Shown piece after piece: positions 43,037 through 51,093 of a stretch of 64,000 nucleotides of DNA. The DNA comes from Chryseobacterium indoltheticum (lineage in GTDB: Bacteria; Bacteroidota; Bacteroidia; Flavobacteriales; Weeksellaceae). Below the pieces are notes generated by a model. The model worked only from the letters and a program-made list of their open reading frames with translations, made no database searches and was not told the DNA's origin. The stretch spans positions 2,480,001 to 2,544,000 of the forward strand of contig NZ_CP033929.1 in NCBI RefSeq assembly GCF_003815915.1. The letters run 5' to 3'. Each line of letters starts with the position of its first letter. Within the stretch, counting starts at the first letter, position 1. The translations under genes were made by a program, and so were the position numbers.

Positions 43037-44086
43037 ATGAAGCAATTACTTCTTCCTATATTTTCTGCAATTATTCTTACGAGTTGCGGAACAGCAAATA
43101 CACCGATCAATAATCAGAATCAAAATACGAGCTCAAGTAATTTTAGCAATGAAAAAGCTTTTGGTAAAGCATATCAGCAAATTAAGCTAAAAGACTTAAA
43201 GAAAAATCTATACGTAATTGCTTCCGATGAAATGGAAGGAAGAGATACGGGAAGTCCCGGTCAGAAGAAGGCAGGAGAGTATATCATTCAATTCTATAAA
43301 GATTTAGGAATCTCATTTCCGAAAAATTTAGCATCATATTATCAAAAAGTTCCGTCTTCTTATATGAATAAAATTGGCGGGAGAGATTTACCGGATTCAG
43401 AAAATATACTTGCATTTATTGAAGGGAGCGAAAAACCCGAAGAAATCATTGTTGTTTCGGCACACTATGACCATGTAGGCACGAAAAACGGAGTAGTCTA
43501 TAACGGCGCAGATGATGATGGAAGTGGGACAGTTGCCGTAATGCAGATTGCCAAAGCCTTTCAAAAAGCAAAAAAATCTGGTAATGGCCCAAAAAGATCA
43601 ATCCTTTTTTTACATGTAACAGGTGAAGAACATGGTCTTTTCGGTTCGTCTTACTATTCAGATAATCCAGTTTTTCCTTTAGAAAATACGGTTGCAGATT
43701 TAAATATTGACATGATCGGAAGAGATGATGCAGAAAACCGAGGTAAAAATTATGTGTATGTGATTGGTTCTGAAATGTTGAGTTCAGAGCTGAAATTAAT
43801 TAATGAAGCTGCAAACAAAAAGACCAATAATCTGGAACTGAATTATAAATATGATGATCCGAAAGATCCGGACAGATTATATTACCGTTCTGATCATTAT
43901 AATTTTGCAAAACACGGTATTCCGGTGGCTTTTTTCTTTGATGGAATTCATGAAGACTATCACAAACCGACCGATGATGTTGAGAAAATCGATTTTTCTT
44001 TGTTGCAAAAAAGAACACAGCTGGTTTTTGCCACAGCATGGGAATTAGCTAATCGTGAAGCGAGAATTGTTGTAGACAAAAAGTAA
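43037..44086 (+). CDS. M28 family metallopeptidase, lipoprotein
   Basis: 349 residues from ATG 43037, which gives a lipoprotein signal IILTSC (Cys17). Two-zinc aminopeptidase site: His in VVSAHYDHVG, Asp in GADDDGSG, Glu pair in TGEEHGLFGS, Asp in LNIDMIGRDD and His in RSDHYNFAKHG. Expected to trim peptides in the periplasm or at the surface. The gene stands alone, divergent from the aminotransferase. Confidence 0.9.
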   Translation: MKQLLLPIFSAIILTSCGTANTPINNQNQNTSSSNFSNEKAFGKAYQQIKLKDLKKNLYVIASDEMEGRDTGSPGQKKAGEYIIQFYKDLGISFPKNLASYYQKVPSSYMNKIGGRDLPDSENILAFIEGSEKPEEIIVVSAHYDHVGTKNGVVYNGADDDGSGTVAVMQIAKAFQKAKKSGNGPKRSILFLHVTGEEHGLFGSSYYSDNPVFPLENTVADLNIDMIGRDDAENRGKNYVYVIGSEMLSSELKLINEAANKKTNNLELNYKYDDPKDPDRLYYRSDHYNFAKHGIPVAFFFDGIHEDYHKPTDDVEKIDFSLLQKRTQLVFATAWELANREARIVVDKK

Positions 44087-44145
44087 ACTCCGCACGTTCA
44101 AAGCTATTGTCTGTTAGTTTTGTTACATTTAATTACAAATATAGT

Positions 44146-44514
44146 ATGAATCAAAAAATAAAATCAATAAGACCCTTTATTGGCGCAAAAGATTTTGCCG
44201 TAAGCAGAGCATTTTACAGAGATTTAGGATTTGAAGAAGTGGAAATTGATCCCAAATTTTCGGTTTTTAAAAAAGGAGATTTTGCTTTTTATCTGCAAGA
44301 TTATTATTCTAAAGAATGGATTGAAAACACAATGATCTTCCTCGAAATAGAAAAGGTAGACCTGTATTGGGAAGAGCTTGTGTCTTTAAATTTAAAAGAA
44401 AAGTATGATTCAATCCGATTAGTTCCTACGAAAACAGAAGTTTGGGGAAAAGAATGTTTTCTTCTTGACCCGGCTGGAGTTTTATGGCATTTCGGAGAAT
44501 TTTTTACAACCTAA
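44146..44514 (+). CDS. VOC/glyoxalase-fold protein
   Basis: 122 residues from ATG 44146 (the upstream TTG at 44107 adds residues without family match). One glyoxalase/bleomycin-resistance module pair: SIRPFIGAKDFAVSRAFYRDLGF, then FLEIEKVDLYWEEL, and the closing CFLLDPAGVLWHFGEF. Metal-binding residues are only partly evident, so catalytic activity is uncertain. Ends 3 bases before the endonuclease V gene. Confidence 0.8.
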   Translation: MNQKIKSIRPFIGAKDFAVSRAFYRDLGFEEVEIDPKFSVFKKGDFAFYLQDYYSKEWIENTMIFLEIEKVDLYWEELVSLNLKEKYDSIRLVPTKTEVWGKECFLLDPAGVLWHFGEFFTT

Positions 44515-44517
44515 AAG

Positions 44518-45042
44518 ATGATTTACGCATTCGACACTTTTTATTATCCAGACTATGCAAAAACAGTCTGCATTGCCTTTGAACAATGGGATTCTGAAAC
44601 TGAAAGTTTTATCTATTCAGAAAATACCGAAATCAGTTCCGATTACGAAAGCGGAGCTTTTTACAAAAGAGAATTACCCTGTATTTTAAGTTTGATAAAG
44701 AAAATTGGTTTAAAAGATGGTGATCTCATCATCGTTGATGGCTATGTAACATTAGATAACAATGGAAAAATAGGGTTGGGCGGCTATCTTTATGAATCTC
44801 TAGATAAGAAATGTCCAGTCATTGGTATTGCCAAAAATAAATTTGCAAGCGAAGATAATATGAGAAAAACTATTTTTCGCGGAGAAAGCAAAACACCTTT
44901 ATTTCTTACTGCCAAAGGAATTGATGCAGATAAAACCAAAATTAAGATTGAAAATATGCACGGAGCTTATAGAATACCAACATTATTGAAAAAGCTTGAT
45001 CAGCTAACAAGAGAGAAGGTTAAACTAAATACAATAAGCTGA
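44518..45042 (+). CDS. nfi: Short endonuclease V-like protein
   Basis: 174 residues against about 220 in classical EndoV. Active-site pieces are present: Asp6 in YAFDTFYYP, FYKRELPCIL with Glu52, and Asp74 in IIVDGYVTLDNNGKIGLGGYL, then CPVIGIAKNKF. The family cuts DNA (or RNA) one base beyond deoxyinosine. The N-terminus and the C-terminal helix are shortened and the usual HPRG stretch is altered (DNNGKIG), so activity may differ. Directly behind the VOC gene, probably one transcript. Confidence 0.78.
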   Translation: MIYAFDTFYYPDYAKTVCIAFEQWDSETESFIYSENTEISSDYESGAFYKRELPCILSLIKKIGLKDGDLIIVDGYVTLDNNGKIGLGGYLYESLDKKCPVIGIAKNKFASEDNMRKTIFRGESKTPLFLTAKGIDADKTKIKIENMHGAYRIPTLLKKLDQLTREKVKLNTIS

Positions 45043-45163
45043 TAAAAGTCAGGGTGATATTATTTATATTTATTCTAAATAAATATAAATTTGCTTTGAA
45101 ATTAAAACAGATTTAAAAGTATTAAAAACAGTTCATATCCATATTAATTTTTCATTTTTCAAG

Positions 45164-45195
45164 AACCGATAAGACTGACTTGTCGGTTTTTATTT
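45164..45195 (+). terminator. Hairpin terminator after the endonuclease V gene
   Basis: AACCGATAAG pairs with CTTGTCGGTT (one G-T pair), followed by TTT. It lies 122 bases past the stop. Confidence 0.6.
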
Positions 45196-45226
45196 TATTT
45201 GTCAGTGATTTATTAATTTAAATTTT

Positions 45227-45234
45227 TACATTTG
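45227..45234 (+). promoter_or_regulatory. -7 promoter element of the 45255 gene
   Basis: TACATTTG, exact TAnnTTTG match, 20 bases before ATG 45255. Confidence 0.6.
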
Positions 45235-45254
45235 AGAGTAATAAACACAAACAC

Positions 45255-45734
45255 ATGAAAAAAATTATACTTTTAGCTGCGATAAGCAGTTCACTTTTTG
45301 CATTATCTCAAAAAAATTACACAAAAATCAGCAGTTCAAAAGTCAGTGCAGAAAGAGTAAATGTGAGTGAAAATTTCATTAACGCATATTATAAAAAATG
45401 TGAGAATAAAGACTACTCCGGATTCAGCAATTTTATTTTGGATAAAAGATTTGAGAGAAGATTTTATCCCGAATTTGAAGAGAATTGCGAAGAATCAATC
45501 AGAGAGTATGGGAAGATTATCTCACAAAAATTTAATTCTGCTTACATTTACGATTACACAAAAAAAACAGATCCTGTAGAGCTGATCATTTTCGAAGGAA
45601 ATTTTGAAAATTCAAAAGATGTACAATTTATAAGTGTATGGATTTACCGTGACCAAAACGTTATTTACGGAATATTGATTTCTAAAGAAAAGCCTTTTGG
45701 GAAATTTAAACCAAAGAAAGAACCCACTCTTTAG
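45255..45734 (+). CDS. Secreted protein of unknown function
   Basis: 159 residues. Signal peptide (ends LFALSQ, about 19). The mature part has an acidic helical segment (YKKCENKDYSGFSNFILD, FEENCEESIREYGK) and a beta-rich end (ELIIFEGNF, VQFISVWIYRD). Two cysteines may pair. Its size and layout recall DUF3887/NTF2-like secreted proteins, but I cannot confirm that. Confidence 0.72.
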   Translation: MKKIILLAAISSSLFALSQKNYTKISSSKVSAERVNVSENFINAYYKKCENKDYSGFSNFILDKRFERRFYPEFEENCEESIREYGKIISQKFNSAYIYDYTKKTDPVELIIFEGNFENSKDVQFISVWIYRDQNVIYGILISKEKPFGKFKPKKEPTL

Positions 45735-45788
45735 AAGTGGATTCAATAGATAAATACATCTCATTTTTTTAATTAAACAACAACAAAA

Positions 45789-45813
45789 AAGCACAGCCGA
45801 CGATGCTGTGCTT
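45789..45813 (+). terminator. Hairpin terminator after the 45255 gene
   Basis: AAGCACAGC pairs perfectly with GCTGTGCTT around a 7-base loop; followed by AAATTTT. Confidence 0.7.
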
Positions 45814-45947
45814 AAATTTTTATTTCAAATTTAATTGCGATTTCGAAGTTGAAAAAGGCAAAAAAAAGATTCATTTCATTTTTATTACATAGTAAATTTA
45901 GTAATTATTTTCATACGCTATATGAATTTAATGTTAAAATTCACCAG

Positions 45948-45971
45948 TTATCCACATTTTTTTGTGGATAA
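45948..45971. promoter_or_regulatory. Inverted pair of DnaA-box-like 9-mers
   Basis: TTATCCACA (45948-45956), six T, then TGTGGATAA (45963-45971). Each is the exact consensus DnaA box in opposite orientation. No T tract follows on either strand, which argues against a simple terminator. Function unproven. Confidence 0.5.
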
Positions 45972-46054
45972 GATAATACTTTATTTCAGTCACTTATCAA
46001 TTAAACATATTTTAATTAAAATAACTATATTGCCGGTGAATTAAATAACACACC

Positions 46055-47863
46055 ATGATATCAAAATCACTCCTATTAATGGCGTTAAGCACGCTTTCTA
46101 TATTTTATAATGCACAGTCATTTCCTTATGAACGTACCTGGGGAACCTATGTTGGAGGTACAGGCACTTATCTCAGTGACTTTAGTTTAAATGGGAATGC
46201 ATTTTTTATTGACCCTCAACAAAATATTCTTGTCAATGGGCAAACATCATATCAAAACAGTTATACCTCATCTTATTATAATCAATTCGTAACCGGAGGT
46301 GGTAATACAATTATTGCTGGTCAACAGAATTTCTATTCGGCAAAAATTTCTCCCACTGGCCAAATGATTAAAGGGAGTTATGATGGTATTGCAAATAGTT
46401 TTGAACAAATTGTTGGAGTCGATAGCTCTGAAAACATGTACGTATTGAAAAATTATCCTACACAAGTACCAAATTTAGCTACATCGGGAGCCTGGCTAAG
46501 TCAAAATGTAAACACTGCAACGAGCCACACATTTACACTTACAAAATATAATTCGTCCCATAATGTAGTCTGGACTACCTATGTACCAAGCAATACAATG
46601 AGTATAAGGTTTGATGACAATCAAAATATCTATGTACTGGGAAGAATACGATATGACCTGCCCGGATTAGCAACACCCGGTGCATTTCAGGAAAATTTTA
46701 TTCCTTACTACGCAGGAGGAATGATTCAGGACAATTCTTATCTTGTAAAACTTAATTCTTCAGGACAGAAAGTATGGGGTACATTTTCTACTCCCGGAAT
46801 TTTTGATTTTAAATGGTTTAACAATGATTTATATCTTGTAGCAGCGTATGCGCAGAACATGACTGGTAATTTTACGAATCCGGGGACATTTCAACCCACT
46901 ACAACGTCGGATAATTTAATCTTTAAATTTGATGCAAATACCGGCCAGAAAATCTGGGGTACTTTTTATGGTACTCCAATTAATCCTACTTTATTTACCG
47001 GGCATGGCATCAGTGCAATTGAAGTTAATTCTACCGGAATCTACGTAAGTGGGCAGAATGAAGACGATGCTCATCCCAATTACTTTGCAACTACAGGTGC
47101 TTACAAAAATCAACTTACAAATAGTGACTTATTTCTTTCTAAATTCGATTTTACCGGAAACAGAGTTTGGAGTACCTATTTTGGAAGTACGGGATACGAT
47201 GTCATGTTTGGAACAAGTAATTTAACTGTTTTGGGGAATCGAATAATCATAACCGGAAGCCATTACGGAGCTACAAGCAATATATCAACACCGGGAGCAT
47301 TTCTCACAGCCGCACCCAACACTTCTTCAGGACTTACAAATATGTATTTTGCTGAGTTTGATTCTGACGGTAACAGAATTTGGGCATCCTACTATGGTGG
47401 AAGTGGGAGTAATCAATTAGGTGAGTATCTCAATGCAAAATTTATGAATAATGGTTCATTGCTGTTATGGGGATTCACAGGTTCACCAACAGGTATTGGA
47501 ACAGAAGGTGTGACATATCAATATATGACCGATCCTTATCCGAATACACCATTTGGATTTGTAGCTAAATTCAGTCTGAAAGATGGATTATCAACTTCAG
47601 AATTAACCAGGCAAAGTGAACTTCAACTTTACGATAATCCGAATAATGGTAACTTCTATTTATCAGGAAAGGCTTTAGAAAAACAAAATACGATTGTAAA
47701 AATATTTGATATGTCCGGAAAATTATTGAATACTCAAAATCTAAATAAAAATAAAACACATTATCTACAGATGCACGGTAAGCTAAGTATCGGAAACTAT
47801 TTGGTAGAAGTAGATACCGAGAACGCAGAAAAACTAAAAGTCTTTAAAATGACCGTTAAATAA
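46055..47863 (+). CDS. Large type IX cargo protein with repeated SBBP-like blades
   Basis: 602 residues. Signal peptide ends IFYNAQ. The mature part is a run of about seven imperfect repeats of 55-70 residues, each with a strand like VWGTFxxxG or IWASYYGGSG and a following LATPGAFQ or FTNPGTFQ, i.e. a beta-propeller of the SBBP type. From about 525 a type A sorting domain (LQLYDNPNNGNFYLSG, KIFDMSGKLLNTQ, LSIGNYLVEV) targets it to the T9SS. Likely secreted or surface-held; ligand unknown. Confidence 0.85.
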   Translation: MISKSLLLMALSTLSIFYNAQSFPYERTWGTYVGGTGTYLSDFSLNGNAFFIDPQQNILVNGQTSYQNSYTSSYYNQFVTGGGNTIIAGQQNFYSAKISPTGQMIKGSYDGIANSFEQIVGVDSSENMYVLKNYPTQVPNLATSGAWLSQNVNTATSHTFTLTKYNSSHNVVWTTYVPSNTMSIRFDDNQNIYVLGRIRYDLPGLATPGAFQENFIPYYAGGMIQDNSYLVKLNSSGQKVWGTFSTPGIFDFKWFNNDLYLVAAYAQNMTGNFTNPGTFQPTTTSDNLIFKFDANTGQKIWGTFYGTPINPTLFTGHGISAIEVNSTGIYVSGQNEDDAHPNYFATTGAYKNQLTNSDLFLSKFDFTGNRVWSTYFGSTGYDVMFGTSNLTVLGNRIIITGSHYGATSNISTPGAFLTAAPNTSSGLTNMYFAEFDSDGNRIWASYYGGSGSNQLGEYLNAKFMNNGSLLLWGFTGSPTGIGTEGVTYQYMTDPYPNTPFGFVAKFSLKDGLSTSELTRQSELQLYDNPNNGNFYLSGKALEKQNTIVKIFDMSGKLLNTQNLNKNKTHYLQMHGKLSIGNYLVEVDTENAEKLKVFKMTVK

Positions 47864-47866
47864 AAT

Positions 47867-47898
47867 AAAAGGAAGCATAATCTGCTTCCTTTTTTATT
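47867..47898. terminator. Bidirectional hairpin terminator
   Basis: AAAAGGAAGCA pairs perfectly with TGCTTCCTTTT around a 5-base loop, between the convergent cargo gene and uvrA. Confidence 0.9.
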
Positions 47899-47915
47899 TA
47901 TATAAATATTAATTA

Positions 47916-50702
47916 CTACAATTTCTCAGCAATATACTTTGCGGTATGCGATTTCTTATTCTTTGCCAAAGCTTCCGGAGTTCCTGCAAAGACAACTTCG
48001 CCACCATATTTTCCGGCTTCAGGGCCGATATCTATAATATGATCTGCACATTTCATAATATCAGGTTGATGCTCAATGACAATCACAGAATGCCCAAGAT
48101 CTATTAAAGCCTGTAAAGATTTTAATAATTTTTGAATATCATGGAAATGCAATCCGGTAGAAGGCTCATCAAAAACAAATAAAGTTTTGTCTGTCGTTAC
48201 ACCTTTTACCAGGAAAGAAGCCAGTTTTACACGCTGCGCTTCACCTCCAGAAAGAGTAGAAGAGCTTTGCCCAAGCTGTAAATATCCCAAACCAACGTCC
48301 TGTAACGGAGTCAATTTTGTAACGATTTTATCTTCTTTATTCTCTCTGAAAAAATCTAATGCTTCATCAACGGTCATGTGAAGGATATCAGAAATATTTT
48401 TCTCATCGAATTTTACTTCTAAAACTTCATTTTTAAAACGTGTTCCTTTACAGGTTTCACATTCTAGCTCGATATCTGCCATAAACTGCATCGAAACACT
48501 GATGATACCTTCACCTTTACAATCATCACATCTTCCGCCATCCACATTAAAAGAAAAATGTTTGGGCTTGTAACCCATCATTTTGGCACTTTTCTGCTTA
48601 GAAAACAGATCACGAATATCATCATACGCTTTCAGATACGTTACAGGATTTGAACGGGACGATTTTCCGATAGGATTTTGGTCAATTAATTCAATATGCT
48701 TGATTAACTTTTTCGGAAACTCTACAGAATCATAATCACCCTTTTTTCCGCCCATTCCTAACTGGATCTGAATATCATTCGTCAGAATCTCTTTCATCAA
48801 AGTAGATTTTCCACTTCCTGAAACTCCAGAAATAACGACTAAACTTTCTAAAGGAATATCTACGTCTATATTTTTCAGATTATTGGATCTTGCTCCTTTA
48901 ATATGAATGAATTCTTTTGCTTTTCTGCGCTTTTCCGGAACTTTTATTTCCAGTCTTCCGGTAAGGTATTTTGAAGTCAGTGTATCGGCATCTTTCAATG
49001 CTGCGTAATCACCTGCAAAAACAAGTTCACCGCCTAAATATCCAGCTTCCGGGCCAATATCAATAATATAGTCTGCCGCTTTCATGACATCTTCATCATG
49101 TTCTACAACGATTACTGTATTACCTATATCTCGAAGATTTTTTAAAACTTCAATTAAATTTTCTGTATCTCTGGAATGCAGTCCGATGGAAGGTTCGTCT
49201 AAAATATAGATAGATCCCACCAAAGAACTTCCCAGACTTGTAGCCAAATTAATTCTCTGGCTTTCACCGCCGGAAAGCGTATTTGAAGTTCGGTTAATCG
49301 TTAAATAACCCAAACCGACTTTTAGTAAAAATTCTAATCGGGTTGTGATTTCATATAACAACCTTTTAGCAATTTCTTTATCATGTTCCGAAAGTTTTAA
49401 AGCTTGCATCAATGGTAAAAGTTCATCCAAAGGAAGCTCAATCGTCGACTGAATGTTGTTTCCGTCGATTTTCACCCAGCTTGTCTCTTCACGCAAACGC
49501 AAACCTTCACAAGTCGGGCAAAGGGTTTTACCACGATAACGGGACAACATTACACGATACTGAATTTTATATAAATTCTCTTCAAGCATTTTGAAGAAGT
49601 TATTCAGAGAAGGGAAGGTGCTCTTACCGTCACCTTTCCAAAGATAATTTTTCTGTTCTTTGGTTAACTGATGATAAGGTTTATGAATAGGGAAATCTTT
49701 CGCTTTTTTAATGAAATCTTTTTTCCATTCGCTCATCGTTTCTCCTTTCCAGGAAGCAACAGCATCTTCAAAAACCGATAAAGCTTTGTTGGGAATAACA
49801 AGATCTTCATCAATTCCGATCACCTTTCCGTATCCTTCACAAGTCGGGCAAGCACCAAAAGGATTATTAAAACTAAAAAAATGAACATTCGGCTCAAGAA
49901 ATTCTATTCCGTCGAGCTCAAATTTATTTGAAAAGTTTTTTACGGTTCCTGTTTCTGTATTTTTTAAGGCACAATAACCGTGACCTTCATAAAACGCCAT
50001 CTGAATAGAATCTGCCAAACGCTGAAGGAAACTTTCATCTTCTTCATACGAAAACCGGTCGATCACCAAATTGATTTCCATTCCTTTTTCGGGAGTGAAA
50101 CCGAAACTTTCAAGATCTTCAATTCCGGCAAGATTTCCGTTGACTTCTAATCTTGTGAATCCAGCAAGTTTTAGAACATTTAAAGTATCTGTAAAACTTT
50201 CAACATCAAAATTCAGCGGAGCCGTCAGTAAAAACGGAACATTATTTTCAGAACTTTTAATGTACTCTATCACATCGGTCACCGAGTCTTTTTTCACTTC
50301 TTCACCCGAAACCGGAGAAAAAGTTTTACCAATTCTTGCAAAAAGAAGCTTCATATAATCGTAAATCTCAGTAGAAGTTCCTACCGTAGACCGCGGATTT
50401 GAAGAAATTACTTTCTGCTGAATAGCGATTGAAGGCGCCAAACCTTTGATATCATCAACTTTTGGTTTCTCTAATTTACCTAAAAACTGACGTGCATACG
50501 AACTCAGACTTTCTACATATCTTCTCTGTCCTTCAGCATAAATCGTATCAAAAGCCAGTGAAGATTTTCCGCTTCCGGACACTCCCGTTATGACGATGAG
50601 TTTATTTTTTGGGATTAAAACATCAATGTGTTTCAGGTTGTTAAGGTGTGAATTTTTAACGAAAACCTGTTTTTTTATATCTATTTCTGTTGTTGAAGCC
50701 AT
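47916..50702 (-). CDS. uvrA: Excinuclease ABC subunit A
   Basis: 928 residues. Two ABC modules: Walker A GVSGSGKSSLAFDT near 40 and GVSGSGKSTLMKE near 630; signatures LSGGESQRINLA and [12 protein letters not shown]; Walker B ILDEPSIGLH and VFDEPSTGLH. Zinc-finger cysteines at CPTCEGYGKV, CPTCEGLR and CDDCKGEG with CETCKG. Recognises bulky lesions in nucleotide excision repair. Full length, own promoter. In flavobacteria a second UvrA paralogue is common; this one has the normal insertion domain. Confidence 0.97.
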   Translation of the reverse strand: MASTTEIDIKKQVFVKNSHLNNLKHIDVLIPKNKLIVITGVSGSGKSSLAFDTIYAEGQRRYVESLSSYARQFLGKLEKPKVDDIKGLAPSIAIQQKVISSNPRSTVGTSTEIYDYMKLLFARIGKTFSPVSGEEVKKDSVTDVIEYIKSSENNVPFLLTAPLNFDVESFTDTLNVLKLAGFTRLEVNGNLAGIEDLESFGFTPEKGMEINLVIDRFSYEEDESFLQRLADSIQMAFYEGHGYCALKNTETGTVKNFSNKFELDGIEFLEPNVHFFSFNNPFGACPTCEGYGKVIGIDEDLVIPNKALSVFEDAVASWKGETMSEWKKDFIKKAKDFPIHKPYHQLTKEQKNYLWKGDGKSTFPSLNNFFKMLEENLYKIQYRVMLSRYRGKTLCPTCEGLRLREETSWVKIDGNNIQSTIELPLDELLPLMQALKLSEHDKEIAKRLLYEITTRLEFLLKVGLGYLTINRTSNTLSGGESQRINLATSLGSSLVGSIYILDEPSIGLHSRDTENLIEVLKNLRDIGNTVIVVEHDEDVMKAADYIIDIGPEAGYLGGELVFAGDYAALKDADTLTSKYLTGRLEIKVPEKRRKAKEFIHIKGARSNNLKNIDVDIPLESLVVISGVSGSGKSTLMKEILTNDIQIQLGMGGKKGDYDSVEFPKKLIKHIELIDQNPIGKSSRSNPVTYLKAYDDIRDLFSKQKSAKMMGYKPKHFSFNVDGGRCDDCKGEGIISVSMQFMADIELECETCKGTRFKNEVLEVKFDEKNISDILHMTVDEALDFFRENKEDKIVTKLTPLQDVGLGYLQLGQSSSTLSGGEAQRVKLASFLVKGVTTDKTLFVFDEPSTGLHFHDIQKLLKSLQALIDLGHSVIVIEHQPDIMKCADHIIDIGPEAGKYGGEVVFAGTPEALAKNKKSHTAKYIAEKL

Positions 50703-50719
50703 AGTAAAATTAAGACTAA

Positions 50720-50727
50720 CAAAAATA
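50720..50727 (-). promoter_or_regulatory. -7 promoter element of uvrA
   Basis: Minus-strand TATTTTTG, exact TAnnTTTG match, 17 bases before the start codon. Confidence 0.55.
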
Positions 50728-50924
50728 CGAATTTTTGCTGAATTTTTTAAAAAGAATTAATGCGTAACACTTTATTAATTTGGGGATGAATAATTTAATT
50801 CTCGATAACATTTAATATCATATTTCTAACAGAAAATTAGCCTCAAAATATTTCATTTTTTTAACGTCAAGTATTGCTTTGTAAATATTTTTCGTGTAAA
50901 ATTGCAGCATAAATAGTAATAAAT

Positions 50925-50975
50925 ATGATACAGCTTTTCAAACATTTTATTACACATTTAATGAAAAAAAGATAA
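50925..50975 (+). CDS. Possible 16-residue leader or micro-peptide
   Basis: ATG to TAA encoding MIQLFKHFITHLMKKR, amphipathic and basic. It is preceded by TTG (50874-50876), a 20-base spacer and TAAAATTG (near the -7 consensus), and followed 17 bases later by a hairpin with a T run. The unit looks like a free-standing short transcript. It could equally be a noncoding RNA, so translation is unproven. Confidence 0.3.
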   Translation: MIQLFKHFITHLMKKR

Positions 50976-50992
50976 AAAGTTACAAGAACTGG

Positions 50993-51020
50993 AAGATGCA
51001 TTATTGATGCATCTTTTTTT
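50993..51020 (+). terminator. Hairpin terminator of a short transcript
   Basis: AAGATGCA pairs perfectly with TGCATCTT around a 7-base loop, followed by TTTTT. No annotated gene ends just upstream of it, which is why a small transcript is proposed. Confidence 0.7.
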
Positions 51021-51037
51021 ATGATATGTATCATTTT

Positions 51038-51065
51038 TTGGTCTTGCCAAAGTCTCCTATTTTTG
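51038..51065 (+). promoter_or_regulatory. Promoter of the TonB receptor gene
   Basis: TTG (51038-51040), a 17-base spacer and TATTTTTG (51058-51065): both flavobacterial elements at the consensus spacing, 28 bases before ATG 51094. Confidence 0.65.
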
Positions 51066-51093
51066 GGAACTTCAATATAAACTAAGAAATATT

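Larger units (their letters stand above)
45735..46054. other. Gene-free stretch, 320 bases
   Basis: Contains the terminator at 45789-45813 and an inverted pair of perfect DnaA-box 9-mers at 45948-45971. The rest is very AT-rich with no credible ORF. Confidence 0.6.
50703..51093. other. Gene-free stretch, 391 bases, with a possible small transcript
   Basis: Contains the uvrA promoter, a possible promoter-16-codon-ORF-terminator unit at 50874-51020, and the promoter of the TonB receptor gene. Confidence 0.6.

Noticed and set aside
44107..44145. Extended start of the VOC protein
   Set aside because: The added residues do not fit the glyoxalase fold, and an ATG at 44146 starts exactly before the first strand.
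45948..45971. Simple rho-independent terminator
   Set aside because: The stem is A/T-C/G mixed but no T tract follows on either strand, and a separate good terminator already lies at 45789.
50870..51093. Cobalamin riboswitch before the TonB receptor gene
   Set aside because: No B12-box-like sequence or multi-stem structure visible; only one terminator-like hairpin.
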